This document shows, one piece after another, positions 34,979 to 46,681 of a stretch of DNA of 64,000 bases. Under the pieces are notes generated by a model. It saw only the letters and a list, made by a program, of their open reading frames with translations, did not search any database and had not been told where the DNA came from. The stretch is from Bryum argenteum (taxonomy: Eukaryota; Streptophyta; Bryopsida; Bryales; Bryaceae). Position numbers and translations under genes: made by a program. The stretch covers positions 4,526,001-4,590,000 of the forward strand of contig CM073323.1 in the NCBI GenBank assembly GCA_037043015.1. The letters run 5' to 3'. The first letter of the stretch is position 1, and each line of letters starts with the position of its first letter.

Positions 34979-36540
34979 TATACTAGATTATATTATTATT
35001 TCTTGCAACTTATTAAGCCTTATGACTTGACTCTTGGTTCAGATAACCTACAATAAGTCTATTACAAGATTGTACAATTGAAATCCAAATACCTTACCTT
35101 TTGTTTTTATCTACTGTCCTTATTGTCTTTCAAGGCTAAAAATGGGTTGGGATGAGTAAAACTTGGGTTATAAACCTTTGGAAACACAAGAATGATTTCC
35201 TCAATCTACACAACAAAATCTAACCAATAATTGACCAGTGAGGGTTCTTCTTTGCATCATGTTTTCCCATGTTGTCAACAAAGGAGAAAAAGAACTCTAA
35301 ACTTCTTTGACTTCAGGCTCTTATGAATAGAATGTCGTTTTTCTTATTCTTAGATGTATGGTTTAAGGTCATAACGCCAATGGCAAGACTATCAACTCCT
35401 TTCAGAGAAAAGCATTATACTACCTAATACCTACCCAACCACTAGTGCATAAGAAATAACTAACATGTTATCCCTCCAAAAAAATTCGTTGTTCCAAGGG
35501 TAACAACCAACAGTATGCTACTCATCCTTGAATCAAAAAAATAATTCCAAGTGATTGAACATGCCTGATTGCTTCTGAAACTCCTGTACTTGCATAAATG
35601 TATATTTTTGTTGGATTAGTAATCTCAAGAGAACGCATAGTTCAATTAGTAGCCAGAAGGACTAGTAAATGATCAATTGTAGAACTTAGGGCATTTGCAA
35701 CGGTAAAGCTAGAGGACTGGCTAAATGTAGCTAGGAAAGAGAGGTTGCCAAGTGTACCACGCGGCTTTAAAATCCACACCCTTCTATACCATACCTATCA
35801 AATTTCCTTGCTATATTCTACCTTCAACAATATTGTGAAATAATTTCAAAAGCACTTGAAGTTTGAAGTTCAAAAAATTTGAGGTTTACTCTATAGGCGG
35901 GATGAAATCTCCCAAAGCCAAATTAACTACACTCAAACATTCATCCCCCAAAGCCAAATTAACCCAAAGCCATATATATATATATATATATATATATCAA
36001 TAGTAATATATTTCACAAGTGCAAATACCTCGACCACTCACTTTTCAACACCATCTCGCCAAAGTTCACTTTTCCCTTGTTTATCGTAAAATATGGAGGC
36101 CTAGAAGGGCTAGGTTAAGCTAGTCAGGGGGTTCGGTGATATTAAGGAAGAGAAGATTTGTCCAATATAATTTGAGGATGTAGAGTGAGGGAGGTATATA
36201 GAGTAGGAGTTGTTGGAGAGTGAGTTCAAAAAAACTTTATTTAGCTCTATGTCCCATGTGGCACTCCCACAAGGGGTTCCATGTGGCACCCCTATAAGGC
36301 ATAATCAATAACATTTAAGTGATGCTCCTTCTCATAGTCACCTAACGTAACTATGACTATGAGGCAATATCAACACGATATGTGAATATTGCACATGCAA
36401 TGCCATCAATTTACCCTTCTACCACCTTAAAGAAAATTGATGAAAGATTTCACTCCGAACACTGGTAGAAAACTAGCACATCTAACATTGGCGTATCGAG
36501 TAAACAAAAAATCTTCGGGTATACGTGTTTAGAAGTTCAA
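34979..36540. other. AT-rich spacer with a (TA)n microsatellite
   Basis: No supported gene. A pure AT dinucleotide run lies at 35972-35998. Confidence 0.6.
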
Positions 36541-36565
36541 GGGACGAGCTCAAATCCTGTCGACT

Positions 36566-36960
36566 TCATCCCCCACAAAAGCGATTGAAGTGTAGTAACT
36601 GAAGCTCGAGGATTTGGAGCATTCGGCCATGGAAAGTCCTCCTTAAAGCTCTGGGCGTCGCTTTTCTCGAGAGCTCATGTTCGGCATGAGCATGAAGCAG
36701 ATAAGGACTATCTCTGAAAGGAATCCCGCACCCTCCTGTCAGGGACGGATTATGAATGTCCATCATGTCACTCAGTCTTCTTGGAGAGTATCACATTCAT
36801 CGAAGTGGACGTAGCCGGTGGCACTGAGTGCGAAGTACAGTAGTATGGTGCGATCGAGTTCCAGGACTGCAACCTTTCCATTGGTTCGATGTTCAGAATC
36901 GGTCAGCCACGTGCACATGCACATTAGTTTCGCAGTATCATTGCTACCCGTGCTCGACAT
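36566..36960 (-). other. Coding-like block, unrecognised
   Basis: Two consecutive minus-strand frames (36960-36772 and 36766-36566) have balanced composition unlike the surroundings, the second starting just after the first stops. The first reads VAVLELDRTILLYFALSATG near its end. I recognise no domain. It may be a small gene, a decayed exon or part of the 3' region of the CONSTANS-like gene. A CCACGTGC G-box-like motif lies at 36907. Confidence 0.25.
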
Positions 36961-37580
36961 TATGAAGTGATAGATGAGACTGAGGAATATGTGAGAACTC
37001 GGGCCCGACTTCCTTACAAGATGTAGTCAGTCAGTGCACCATCGATGTTTATAAGAAAGGGAATCAATCCAACTTTGTAAACTGTAACCCATATTTACAT
37101 GTCTGAGGTTTTGGACCTCGTTATCACATTCGTTGCAGATCATCGTGTAAGTTCCAGATAATAGAACACACACAACATTCACACACACGAACAAAAACTG
37201 CTGCCTAATAAAAATCTTCAGTAAGTTGCCTGCCGAGAAACAGTACTGCTACCATCGTAGATGGGTATTGCAAGGCCACTGTCTAGCTACGGAACCACCT
37301 CAAAGGTGGCAAAAAAGGTTCACTTTGATCCTGGTACTGGTACTGGAACAGTCCCTGAAAGTATGATTTCCTGTAAACCTTCACCTGGAACGTCACCTGG
37401 GAATCACTAAGATTCTCTGTTGTATCTTACAAGACGTTCGCCATCTAGTTCGCCAAAATTGAACTGATCTCAACTCCAGGATGGAGATGGGATCTCTACA
37501 GACCTTATTACCTGATTGATTCAAGGATTTAAACTACAAAATGGAAAAGGTAAGGTTGCGTCGACGGATTATGGGGGTGG
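36961..37580. other. 3' flank of the CONSTANS-like gene
   Basis: Moderate GC content and no frame of interest. It should contain the 3' untranslated region of the minus-strand gene ending at 37581. Confidence 0.5.
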
Positions 37581-38897
37581 TTACGAGGCGGTAGTCGCCG
37601 TGCGCTTCACGAATCGGCCTTTCATGCGCGGCCGTCGCTCCGCATTCAGCTTGCGAACCTCGTACCGGATCTTCTTGGAGAACAAGCGCGTGCGCCGTTT
37701 CTCCTTGTACCGCAGTACTCGGGCGTCCCGGTCGGCGCCGCTCTGGCTGTCGTCCGCGGTCGCCCCCGTGTCTCCCATGTCAGGCACGATGCCGACGTCC
37801 TTGGAATCCTCCGGCGTCGGGTGGATCCAGACGTTGCCTCTACCGGCCCATGTAGTGAGCACGTCGTTGAGATTGAGCTGCAATGAAGGGATGGCGACTT
37901 CGTCTTCGCTGCGACAGCACTGCAGAATCTCCCTCGCTTGCGATGCAATTCGTTTGGGGCTCATGGGCTCCATGAGCTCGTCCTTCGACTTAGTCGCGAA
38001 GAACTTGGCGAACGGACCGACAGTGTATTCATCTTGTGACTGGTCCTCAACCTTGCATACTGCTGCCGAATTCCCCCCATTCTCTCCCTCAAAAGCCTCC
38101 ACTTCATTCGTATTCTGCAGCGCAAGATCGAAGCTCATGCTGAAGTCGTCGCTCAGGTCCACCTCGTCGAATGCACTGAGGCCGGGGATGTCCCCTGGGA
38201 AGAAGAACGCGTCGCCGGGGAGACTCTCGGGAACACCATCGGGGACTAGAAACTGGTCGCTGTCTTCGGCAACGGGAGGCGAATGGGCTGCTTTACTGCT
38301 CTTGAACACCGCCCCGAAAGAGTCTGCAGACGCTGAGTGGTGAAACTCGTCGCACTCAGGTGACGACAAGAAATCGAGCTCGGACGAGGAGGTCGGTGCG
38401 CCCATGCATGGAACTTCCTGGTTGCCATCGTCGCTAACCAGGAATTCAACGTCCCCGTCGAGAAAATCGAAAAGCTCGAGCTCGGATTGGTGATGTTCCG
38501 GCTCCGACTTCACCACCTGGGTCAGCTTCTTCAAGTGGTGCGAGTACGGGCGCGCGGTGCGAGACCGCTTGCGCACGGGCGCCACTTGAGGTGGCGATGG
38601 GTGCAGCAGCGGCTTCTTCTTATCCTGCAACTCCACCTTGGCAGTTTTAGGTGCTCTGCAAGCGGACGACGACTTCATGGGCGTGCCGTTCGCGGACAGG
38701 CGGACGCGCTCGTGACGGAGCGAGAGCGCGTTCGCAGAGTGAACTTGAGTGTCGCACCCCGTGCACAGGTAAGCGTCATCCGCAGCGCAGAACCAGTGCG
38801 CTCCCTTGTGGGCACAGACGTCGCACGCGCGCGCGCTCCGCCCAGCGAATGCCATAGCGAGGGCCATCGAACTTTGATTCGCAACCTCGGTTGCCAT
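37581..38897 (-). CDS. CONSTANS-like regulator, one B-box plus CCT domain (438 aa)
   Basis: Nuclear transcriptional regulator of the BBX/COL family. The ATG at 38897 gives MATEVANQSSMALAMAF; the frame is open for two more codons upstream without an ATG. One B-box zinc finger at about residues 24-66: CDVCAHKGAHWFCAADDAYL, then CTGCDTQVHSAN-LRHERVRLS, with the zinc-binding Cys/His set intact. A basic patch near 110 (VRKRSRTARPYSHH) is followed by a long acidic middle region (ELELFDFLDGDVEFLVSDD). The CCT domain at about 386-428 (RYKEKRRTRLFSKKIRYEVR, then KLNAERRPRMKGRFVKR) mediates nuclear import and NF-Y/DNA contacts. A single B-box with CCT matches the COL6/7/8/16-type group rather than CO itself. 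No intron is needed, whereas flowering-plant members usually have some. Confidence 0.93.
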   Translation of the reverse strand: MATEVANQSSMALAMAFAGRSARACDVCAHKGAHWFCAADDAYLCTGCDTQVHSANALSLRHERVRLSANGTPMKSSSACRAPKTAKVELQDKKKPLLHPSPPQVAPVRKRSRTARPYSHHLKKLTQVVKSEPEHHQSELELFDFLDGDVEFLVSDDGNQEVPCMGAPTSSSELDFLSSPECDEFHHSASADSFGAVFKSSKAAHSPPVAEDSDQFLVPDGVPESLPGDAFFFPGDIPGLSAFDEVDLSDDFSMSFDLALQNTNEVEAFEGENGGNSAAVCKVEDQSQDEYTVGPFAKFFATKSKDELMEPMSPKRIASQAREILQCCRSEDEVAIPSLQLNLNDVLTTWAGRGNVWIHPTPEDSKDVGIVPDMGDTGATADDSQSGADRDARVLRYKEKRRTRLFSKKIRYEVRKLNAERRPRMKGRFVKRTATTAS

Positions 38898-39420
38898 CTT
38901 CACACACAGCCACGAAGGAACCCGCTTTTAACTTCCAATCACCTCCAAAGGCTCACTTTGCCTCCGCCACCTCCAAGGCACTAGCTAGACCATGAAACTC
39001 CCTGAATTACCTCCGGCTCCGACTATCTAATGAACACCCGAGTCCCAAAAGAGACCAACTCCGCAAACTGCTTGCCACCGCTTGTTCGATCGATCACTTC
39101 GTCACTACACCTGTGCAACAACTATCACAATCCTGAAACCAGATTCTTGGGTGTTCTCTGTGATGCTGGAATCTTAAGGAGGGAGTAGTACATGGGCAGA
39201 TAAGGGAGCAGAGAGAAGGAGTGCAGAGACCTGCCTGCTCTACGTGCGGCGAAGACTGGTGGGGCAAGGGCACTGGGAACTTATGTAGCAAAGGGCAAGA
39301 GCGCTGACTGGGCGAAGGAAGTGGAAGCAACGAAAAGGAGATGCCAGTGGCACCCGACGAAAGCGGATACTCGCTTTGTGAAACAAGCCCGCCAGCTCAG
39401 GTAACTTAAACTCGAGCTCA
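38898..39420 (-). promoter_or_regulatory. 5' leader and promoter region of the CONSTANS-like gene
   Basis: GC-moderate. A two-codon upstream frame (ATG GTC TAG, minus strand, 38993-38985) lies 88 bp before the start codon and would be translated if the leader extends that far. No confident TATA box was assigned. Confidence 0.45.
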
Positions 39421-40430
39421 GTTTCTCCCTCCGTATCAAATGCAAGTCATCACTCAATTAATGACCTCCTACAATTTAGCTTCTTCTACTTTGCAGGATC
39501 CACACACCAGCAAGCCATGTGCAAATCGCAATCTAGTCTCCCTCCCAAGTAACTTCACTCGCAGCATTAATAAATATGCACATGAAAAACAAACCCGATT
39601 GTAGCCTGGAGTTTAGCCGCGCTAATCAATGATTACGACTTAACAAAAGTGTCAAGGAATTGAATATTACATGATTTCCAAGCTGGGGAATTATTATATT
39701 CATGTAACCTATGTAACCTGATCGATATGTAAATCTTGTCAGCGATCAGGTGAGGGTGCCGTGGCAGCAGGATGATTGCATGGCTCTCGAACATTTTGTT
39801 GGTAGAAAGGATGATGGGTTTTCGTGAATGGAAAAATGAAATATTTGAATGGACCTCAATCCCGAGGTAAGTAAGCCTGGGCTGAAGTCGACGATTGTTT
39901 GGGATGTGTGCCTGGGCTTCTACAGTACTGTCCCTGCTACAATTGTACCTTCCATTTGGAAGAATGTGTGTGTATGTTCCACTGGGATACATCGCTATAT
40001 CCCTACCACCATTACAAGTCGTTGTTGGAGGAGGGTAGCCACATGTGATCCCCGTCCTTGCATTCTTGTAAAGGTACCAATCGAAAAGTATCTTACTCAC
40101 ATGTTTACCCAGCTCATGCGGACAATGACAGGGTTTCGCACTCGATCTCTCGTAGAACTTCATCTTCCCTATCGCTCTGTTTCAAAGCAGTGAATTCCCC
40201 ACTGTCTCACTTCGTTTTGACTTTATGATGCTCTCGTTTTGATATCGATTGGTGATAGTGGAAGATCTACTATGAAATATTTACTCTCATATACACGAAA
40301 ACACAATTGTACGTAGAGCCCCCCTCACCAGTGTGGTATTTTCACCGGTATTTTCACTAACCTTGGTAGAAATTGTGGTGGTGAGCTCGATGGAAATACC
40401 GTACTTCTCCACAAGTGACTACAAGCAAGA
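39421..40430. other. Intergenic, no supported gene
   Basis: A 176-codon minus frame (40163-39633) overlaps a 114-codon plus frame. Neither has a recognisable domain. Confidence 0.4.
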
Positions 40431-40434
40431 GGGA

Positions 40435-40487
40435 AAAAAAAAATAAAAAAAAAATTTAAAAAAAAAAAAAAACAAAAAAAAAAAAAA
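40435..40487. repeat. A-rich tract
   Basis: Nearly pure A with rare T and C interruptions, about 75 bp before a SINE 3'-end fragment. Confidence 0.8.
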
Positions 40488-40562
40488 TAGAGTTACTTCA
40501 CTTGTCTTGAGAAAGGTCGCAGATCTTGTTTTAAAATGAGTGAGAAAGGGTGGACAAAGAAA

Positions 40563-40640
40563 CTTATGTACACTATATAGATAGATATAAGAATTCCAAT
40601 CTTTAGATCGAAGATTGGCGTGAAGACAGTGTATGTTCAT
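40563..40640 (-). mobile_element. SINE 3'-end fragment
   Basis: ATAGATAGATATAAGAATTC followed by CCAATCTTTAGATC, GATTGGCGTGAAGACAGTGT and TTCATAATG. It closely matches 56295-56400 and resembles the tail end of the SINE at 11499. Head and body are absent. Confidence 0.7.
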
Positions 40641-41740
40641 AATGTCTTTACCTCCTGTACACTACTTGGTTACTTAGTATATGCTTCACTATTTAGTATG
40701 AGAGAATGAACCTTCACTCTCTTGCCTAAAGCAATAGTGCACAAGATTTGGTTCTTTAACTATGTTGACCCTTCTAGGCGTCCATTCTTTGGTAAGGAAT
40801 AGCCTCTTTAAATTGCCCATCATCGCAACAATAGAAATGTGTTAAAAATCAATTGTTCCAAAACATGATTAATTTGTTCTTCCAACTTCCACTATGTTGA
40901 ATGACACTTGAGAACATTGTTAATGATTCAAAAACTTGAACTCGTAAATTATAATAAGCATTCCCACGATGGTGATAATAATTTGACTTCTGAGCCAAAT
41001 ATAGACCTGTCATACAATAAGCTCATACTGTACATAAAGCTCATAGCCTGAAACAAAAACAACAACCAATTTTAAACTCTAGACTTGAAAGTCCAGTACT
41101 GTACAAGAATTGCACCTTCCAACAAACAAATGTCCTGTTGTGCCAATTACAGAACAGGCTATTTTGCAATCTAAAAAGCCACTTTTGGGTGGGGTGGATG
41201 GATGAATGTGGGAGAGAGAGAGACACTCATTTTCATCCAGGGACGTTGAAATAGCAACGAAAAGCAGTATCCATTTAACTAAAGGCAGGTCTGTAAAGGA
41301 CAATGGGGGTTTTAAAGACTTGTTTGTCACGGATCCAACTCTGGTTTACATCCAACCCTTGATCCTCCCCCCCAGCCTCGGGAATCAGGGGACACTCCCC
41401 TAAAAGCACCCACCCCTTTAATAATACTGTACCCTATCTACCAGGAACCTAGATTTCATGCTATCGTACTGTTGTAGAAATCCACTTGCTTTTTTCAGGC
41501 TGTGTTGCTATTGGTATGGGGTACCAAGGTTCTTTTTACCTTAATTCGGAAGATAAGTAACATAAAAATATAAAAAACTAAAGTGCTTCTTGATGGATAT
41601 GAAACATTCTGTGGGAATTACTTTTTCGAGGTTGCTCTATCTATCTGAAACCAAAAGACAATGTGAGAGTATTTTTAGTCGGAGTTATAGCCCATTTTTG
41701 AAGTTTTTGCGTTTGACGAGGTCCAGTTGAGGAAATTTTT
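40641..41740. other. Spacer, no gene seen
   Basis: Mixed sequence with a G/C-richer patch near 41340-41420 and no supported frame. Confidence 0.5.
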
Positions 41741-41743
41741 TTT

Positions 41744-41745
<2 letters not shown>

Positions 41746-41785
<40 letters not shown>
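41746..41785. repeat. Poly-T tract (40 T)
   Basis: Uninterrupted T run followed by CCTTCTTACACAAATAAAGG. A related CACAAATAA block occurs at 42100 and 42765, so the T run may be the A-tail of a minus-strand retroposed element that recurs here. Confidence 0.6.
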
Positions 41786-44100
41786 CCTTCTTACACAAAT
41801 AAAGGAGAACCTTTACTGCAATAAGAAGAGTACAAAGCGATCTCCGCCAGGGTCCGGCAAACCTAGACAAGTTCCAGCGATAAGTTGCACGATGTTTTTG
41901 GTTTCCAACACATAGGGTCCAGAATGAGACTTGTTCTTTGTAATCTAATATGAATCCATTGCAGTCTATATAAATACATTGTATTGTAAGATGAGAAGGA
42001 TAAAAAGGGAGAAATAATAGAGCATTAGCAGTTGTTAGCGATAAGTCTGAATAAGTACAACCTTTAAACCCTTTTTTTTCTTTCTTTCTTTTCTTCTTTT
42101 TGACACAAATAAGGGGTTTTCTTTACTCCATGTTAAAAAGACAAGGTTTGTTATGTTTAGCAAAGTCAAACATACGTCTAGTTCAAAGCACCAAATGTGA
42201 AATGCTAGAAAAAGTAACAAGCGGAACGTACTACTTAATATTGAGTCTTAGTTCATCAACATGCTAGTGAGGATGATCTCGTTGCTATAATGTTGTCACA
42301 ACTCCAAACTTCTCACTACCGTAAAAGAAATTGCGCCCTAAACCTATTTTTTGGCAAGCATGAATCAAGTCATCTTCTTACCAATCGGGACTTAGTAAGA
42401 TGTGCATACCCAAAGGTTATAACACCAATGGTCAAATTACTAATCCCTCTTAAGGTAAACATTATAATCTTGCAAATGGAGTGACATGATTACCTTAGAT
42501 GTTTCACATTACTCCTTGTAGTAGATACAAAATCTTACAAAGAAAATTACCGAATTAAATAAAACAACACTACATGATTTGAGACTTCATTGGTTCAAGG
42601 GTATATTTTCCGGCAAGTTTGGATTTCAGAATTCCAAATCGACACAAAACATTAGGAGCTAAATTATGCTTTCAAACACCTAAAATAGCAAGGGGTTAGT
42701 TCTAACAAGTATCAGCAATTTTACAACCTTTTTTTAGAAATTAGTATTCGTTTAATAATTGGACACAAATAAATTGTAACCTTCACAGCAAATGAAATAG
42801 AAGTACATGGCTCTGCGCCTCTGCCATGTTCGGTGAAGCCAGACAAAGTTTGAGGGAAAAAATAAGAAAAATTAAATAAAATAAAAATAAATAAATAAAC
42901 TTTCAAATTTTTTGAATTAATAAAGTATTGTACAACTTCTAGACTTGGAACTAGGAACTAGGAACTAGTTCATTTTTGTTAATTAAACGTGAAAACTTCA
43001 AAGGTTGAGCTCCTATGCAACAACTATTGTTTTTGTTGAGTAAAAGAGAGAACGCAAAAAATGAGTTGAAGGAACAAAAAGGAGAATATCACTCATCAAG
43101 TTTATATAGAAGGTAAAACAATTAGTTAACTTGGGAACACCCATGGGCTAACTTTTGGACTAACTCATCTTTCTATCTTCCTAATTAAAAGATGTAGGAT
43201 TCTCAAGATAAGTAGATAGTCACATGGAGTAACTCCACTAATGAATCGTATTATCTTAACATTTCTTTTTAAAAAAACATGGCTTATCCAACCCCACATC
43301 TTCCAAGGTTGCTTTTCATAACACTATTGATTACAATACTAAGCTTTAAGCTAGCTTTCTTTCATTTTTGAGATAGAAACTAGAAGCCAACTTAATCTTC
43401 CGGCGAGGGGTAAATTTTTACACTTGTAAAGTTTGTTATAAACCTACCATTGTGGAAATTGTGAGAAAGTGGAAAAATTACCATTAGCTACTCTCCAATT
43501 GGTGAAATTGTATGAGAATGAATACTCTGAGAGAGACCTTTTTACATCGGTCATAGTTATCATGTCTCCCATTTCTATCCTAGAATTTTCCATTTACCAA
43601 AGTGTTTTTTCCTTATATTTACCCTTCCTCTGTTTTTGTCTTTTCTTCCCAAAGTATATGCGATGTTGCTAAGGATGATCTTGCTACCGCAATAGATTTG
43701 TGTTTGACCTTCTTGCTACATTAACATGAGTTTGTCACTTTTCATCCGATTTGTAGGGTTAGCCACAAATTAGAGTAGGCAATAAAATTCAAAAATTATT
43801 CTAGATTTTTTTATTTTTTAAAAATTGAACCAATTAAAGTATTGATTGATTGAACTACCAAATACAACAAGAAGAACAAGTGCATTGTTGGCCCGGCAAG
43901 ATAAGTTATAACATCTAGCTACAATCTAAATGACGCGTCTCCTTGCTCCTGGATCGGATACTAATCACGTGCAAAGTATGACCGCCAATTTTGACCATTA
44001 CCCTAAACCTGCTGCAATCGAAAAACAACATCAAGAGCTGAAAAACAACATCAAGAGTTGTTCAAAGAGCCAAACATGGCTCCTATCCTAGTAACCAGTC
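41786..44100. other. AT-rich spacer, no gene seen
   Basis: Contains the related CACAAATAA-type blocks noted above. No supported frame. Confidence 0.5.
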
Positions 44101-44146
44101 TCGTCAAACAAACTTAAATCCTAGCCTAATTGTATCGTAGCAAGTC

Positions 44147-44395
44147 CTACCTAAACCTAAGTTTAGTTTTCGAGCAAAGGCCTCCATTTGCACGTTCAAC
44201 CACGTGGGATATTAGGAGTCGATTGCCATCGAACTTGTTTAGATATTTCTCTATGTGCGCTAGGTACTGCTTCATGAGTGGCATCGTACGAAACCAGAGG
44301 ATGTTGATTGCTTCTACAAGCGCCTCCCACATTTGTAGTTTCCATTGTCCCGCAGTCCATCGAGTGACAGTAAAGATGTTTGCTTTACAGTCCAA
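44147..44395 (-). other. Unrecognised open frame, possible coding fragment
   Basis: An 83-codon frame with balanced composition (WTAGQWKLQMWEALVEAINI, then ISHVVERANGG) within a GC-richer patch at 43920-44400. It could be a fragment of a transposable-element protein. No start context or homology can be shown. Confidence 0.2.
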
Positions 44396-45345
44396 CTAGA
44401 TAATCCAAGCAACCGAGCCTCTGAGCATTGACCAAATAATCTTGGCAACCTGTAGCCGACGTGGTAGCATAGAATCCATCAAACACTAGTGTTCAAGAGC
44501 TTTTTTGGAAACTACCCTAACGAGTCTAGGTTAGAACCCATGCTTATTATTTTAAAGTTGGGTCCGTAGTCAAAAGTAGGACTAACGGAGAGAGAAAGGA
44601 GTGCACTCTACCACTTGAAAACGACTAGTGTACCAATAGACACCAATGTCAGGTTGTCCAACTACTGAAAGGGGAGAAACCACTCAATTTTAATGAACCG
44701 ATTAGAAATTTTTGCATAGTGAAGTCGAATATTCTACTCAAACATACACACCAAAAGAAGAGAACTACAAACCATGCAAGAAAACTCACGCTACCAACAA
44801 CTCTGGCATAGTGGAGAGGGAGAGGGATACATATAGTCGGCTCGATTTAACAAAGTGTCAGATCATGTTGACACGATATGTGAGCCGATCTAACTGCCAA
44901 GGTCACCTACAAAGTTGGGTGTTCAGAATAAGTCTATGACTCTAACTATGTCCGATAGAGAAACGACATATTGATTCTACCAGATATAGCATCTTGGGTT
45001 TATAAATGTCAGGTATAGACTAGACCATAGATAGTCTAGAGAATATATTATGAATATCTTGTTACCAACTAGTAACCCAATGAAGTAGACGCCACTAAGT
45101 TGGTACCTGCATAAATGTGAATAAAATGGATTGGGCATAATTTCTAGCATGCTTCGCTCCCGGGGACAAATTCTGGGATGTCAAAGACACCGGTGGTATC
45201 GCTAATCCTAAGGAATATTTGCCGTTGCTCGTATTTACAACAATCGCTTTGTGATAAGCAGGCCATACAAAGTCGGCCTCCTTCTAGTCTGAAACATATG
45301 TTGCTGGTAGCTTTAGTGTCCCAGTTACGCTTTGATTTGTGGGCA
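44396..45345. other. Spacer, no gene seen
   Basis: No supported gene or repeat recognised. Confidence 0.5.
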
Positions 45346-45346
45346 T

Positions 45347-45403
45347 AGGGTCACTGGCACTACGAACAGACACTTTATTCACGTTGGCCCTGTCACAGGG
45401 ATT

Positions 45404-45445
<42 letters not shown>
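45347..45445 (+). mobile_element. SINE 3'-end fragment with poly-T tail
   Basis: GGTCACTGGCACTACGAACA followed by GACACTTTATTCACGTTGGCCC and GGGATTAGAG is the SINE 3' end (compare 55506-55572). Instead of the TATC tail it runs straight into 30 or more T residues (45408-45445), then a TTC microsatellite. Confidence 0.8.
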
Positions 45446-45446
<1 letters not shown>

Positions 45447-45613
45447 GTTCTTCTTCTTCTTCTTCTTCTAGCTCTCTAGCCCACTTTGCATGAATTGGCC
45501 GGACGAGCTCTTGGGAAGGTTTGAGAATGTGTCTCCCGAGTTTGGAGGTGTAATCGAACAACAGCTCGTGATCAGTGTCTTTTCATGCCAACAATCTGGA
45601 TCGAAGTTAGGTA

Positions 45614-46165
45614 AAAAATGCTCACCACTATAGTCCACCCAACTATTGTGAGGGGTCCTTGGACCTTGTTGTATGGGTACCTCAAAGCCATTTGGGGGAT
45701 ACTACGTCAAGTATCTTCAAGGCACTAGCCCCTAAAAGCCCACCGCCGCCGATTCGGGGTTTACGGTCAAGGCAAAAAAAAATTTACAGTCAACTTCAAA
45801 CGTTATGATCTCACATCTAGTGATGATCCAACGGTTGAAAATTTTCACACTACTACCAATGGTAGTCTACTTCAAGATCCTACGGTTGAAATTATCAAAA
45901 AATTCCAAAAATATTGGACGTACCCCCATTAGTACATAGTGGTCTGTGTTGGGATTTGAAGCTCCCAAAACATCGTGGATCTTTAGGGGCTAGTAACTAG
46001 GCTAGAAACTACCGTAGTTACAGTGTCCACCCTCGAGAGGGGGAAGTAGTATTGTTCCAATTTCCCCTTGTCCTTGTCCAGTGACCATCAGTATATTGGC
46101 ATTACGAAGAGACACTTCGTTCACGCCGGCCCCTCATCAAAGAACCGCAATTTCTATTCTTTTAT
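45614..46165 (+). mobile_element. SINE copy, 5'-truncated and split by a TTAA-target element
   Basis: Begins within the body (TGCTCACCACTATAGTCCAC), continues to GGCACTAG at 45728, is interrupted to 45989, and resumes CTAGTAACTAGGCTAGAAAC through the CCCTCGAGAGGGGG hairpin to the 3' end GTTCACGCCGGCCCCT. The tRNA-like head is missing. Confidence 0.9.
45729..45989. mobile_element. TTAA-type element A, 261 bp, inserted in a SINE
   Basis: CCCCTAAAAG to CTTTAGGGG, flanked by CTAG on both sides (45725-45728 and 45990-45993). Intact SINEs read GGCATTAGTAACTAGG or GGCACTAGTAACTAGG with only one such tetranucleotide, so the 4-bp duplication is proven by comparison. Inner hallmarks are CGGTCAAGGC, TTATGATCTCAC and TACTTCAAGATCCTACGGTT. 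Confidence 0.92.
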
Positions 46166-46464
46166 TCATTCTGCCCTCTCATCCACCGGAATAAGGAGTT
46201 TACTACAAATAAAAGTAAGAATACAAGGGGTTAAACCTCCCCATGAGGTTGCCCTTTGATGATGTTGGATCACCTCATTTATGGCGGATCCACCAATAAT
46301 GATACTGGCTTCATCTAGAATCGTCATGAGCACTCTCACTTTTCTGCATTAGAATAAAGTGAAAAAGCATACAGCTAAAATAAATCAGTCAATGAATCTA
46401 GGCTGGATTTTCCCTTTGACCCTCTCCGGAATTATACTTTTAACTTACTGAAGATAAAACTCTA

Positions 46465-46681
46465 CACTAAATAGGTAGATTAGTGTTAGATACACTAATT
46501 TATATAAACATGTTATAAGTTTTTACTGTTGGTCAATATTTTTGTCCTCTACATCCGTCAAGATGGGGATCGTTACAAAATATTGGAATCAATACTCTTA
46601 GTAATTTTTCTTTATCAAAAGTAAAAACTTACTGCATTTTCAAATCTTATAAAAATCTAACACTAATCTACCTATTTAGTG
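46465..46681. mobile_element. TA-flanked MITE E, 217 bp, copy 2
   Basis: Ends CACTAAATAGGTAGATTAGT and the complement, TA on both sides (46463 and 46682). The terminal bases differ from copies 1 and 3, but in a compensating way on both arms. Confidence 0.9.

Noticed and set aside
36566..36960. Two minus-strand frames as one spliced gene
   Set aside because: No consistent splice pair or domain was found; kept only as an unrecognised coding-like block.
44147..44395. Transposase fragment
   Set aside because: No catalytic motif visible; composition alone is not enough.
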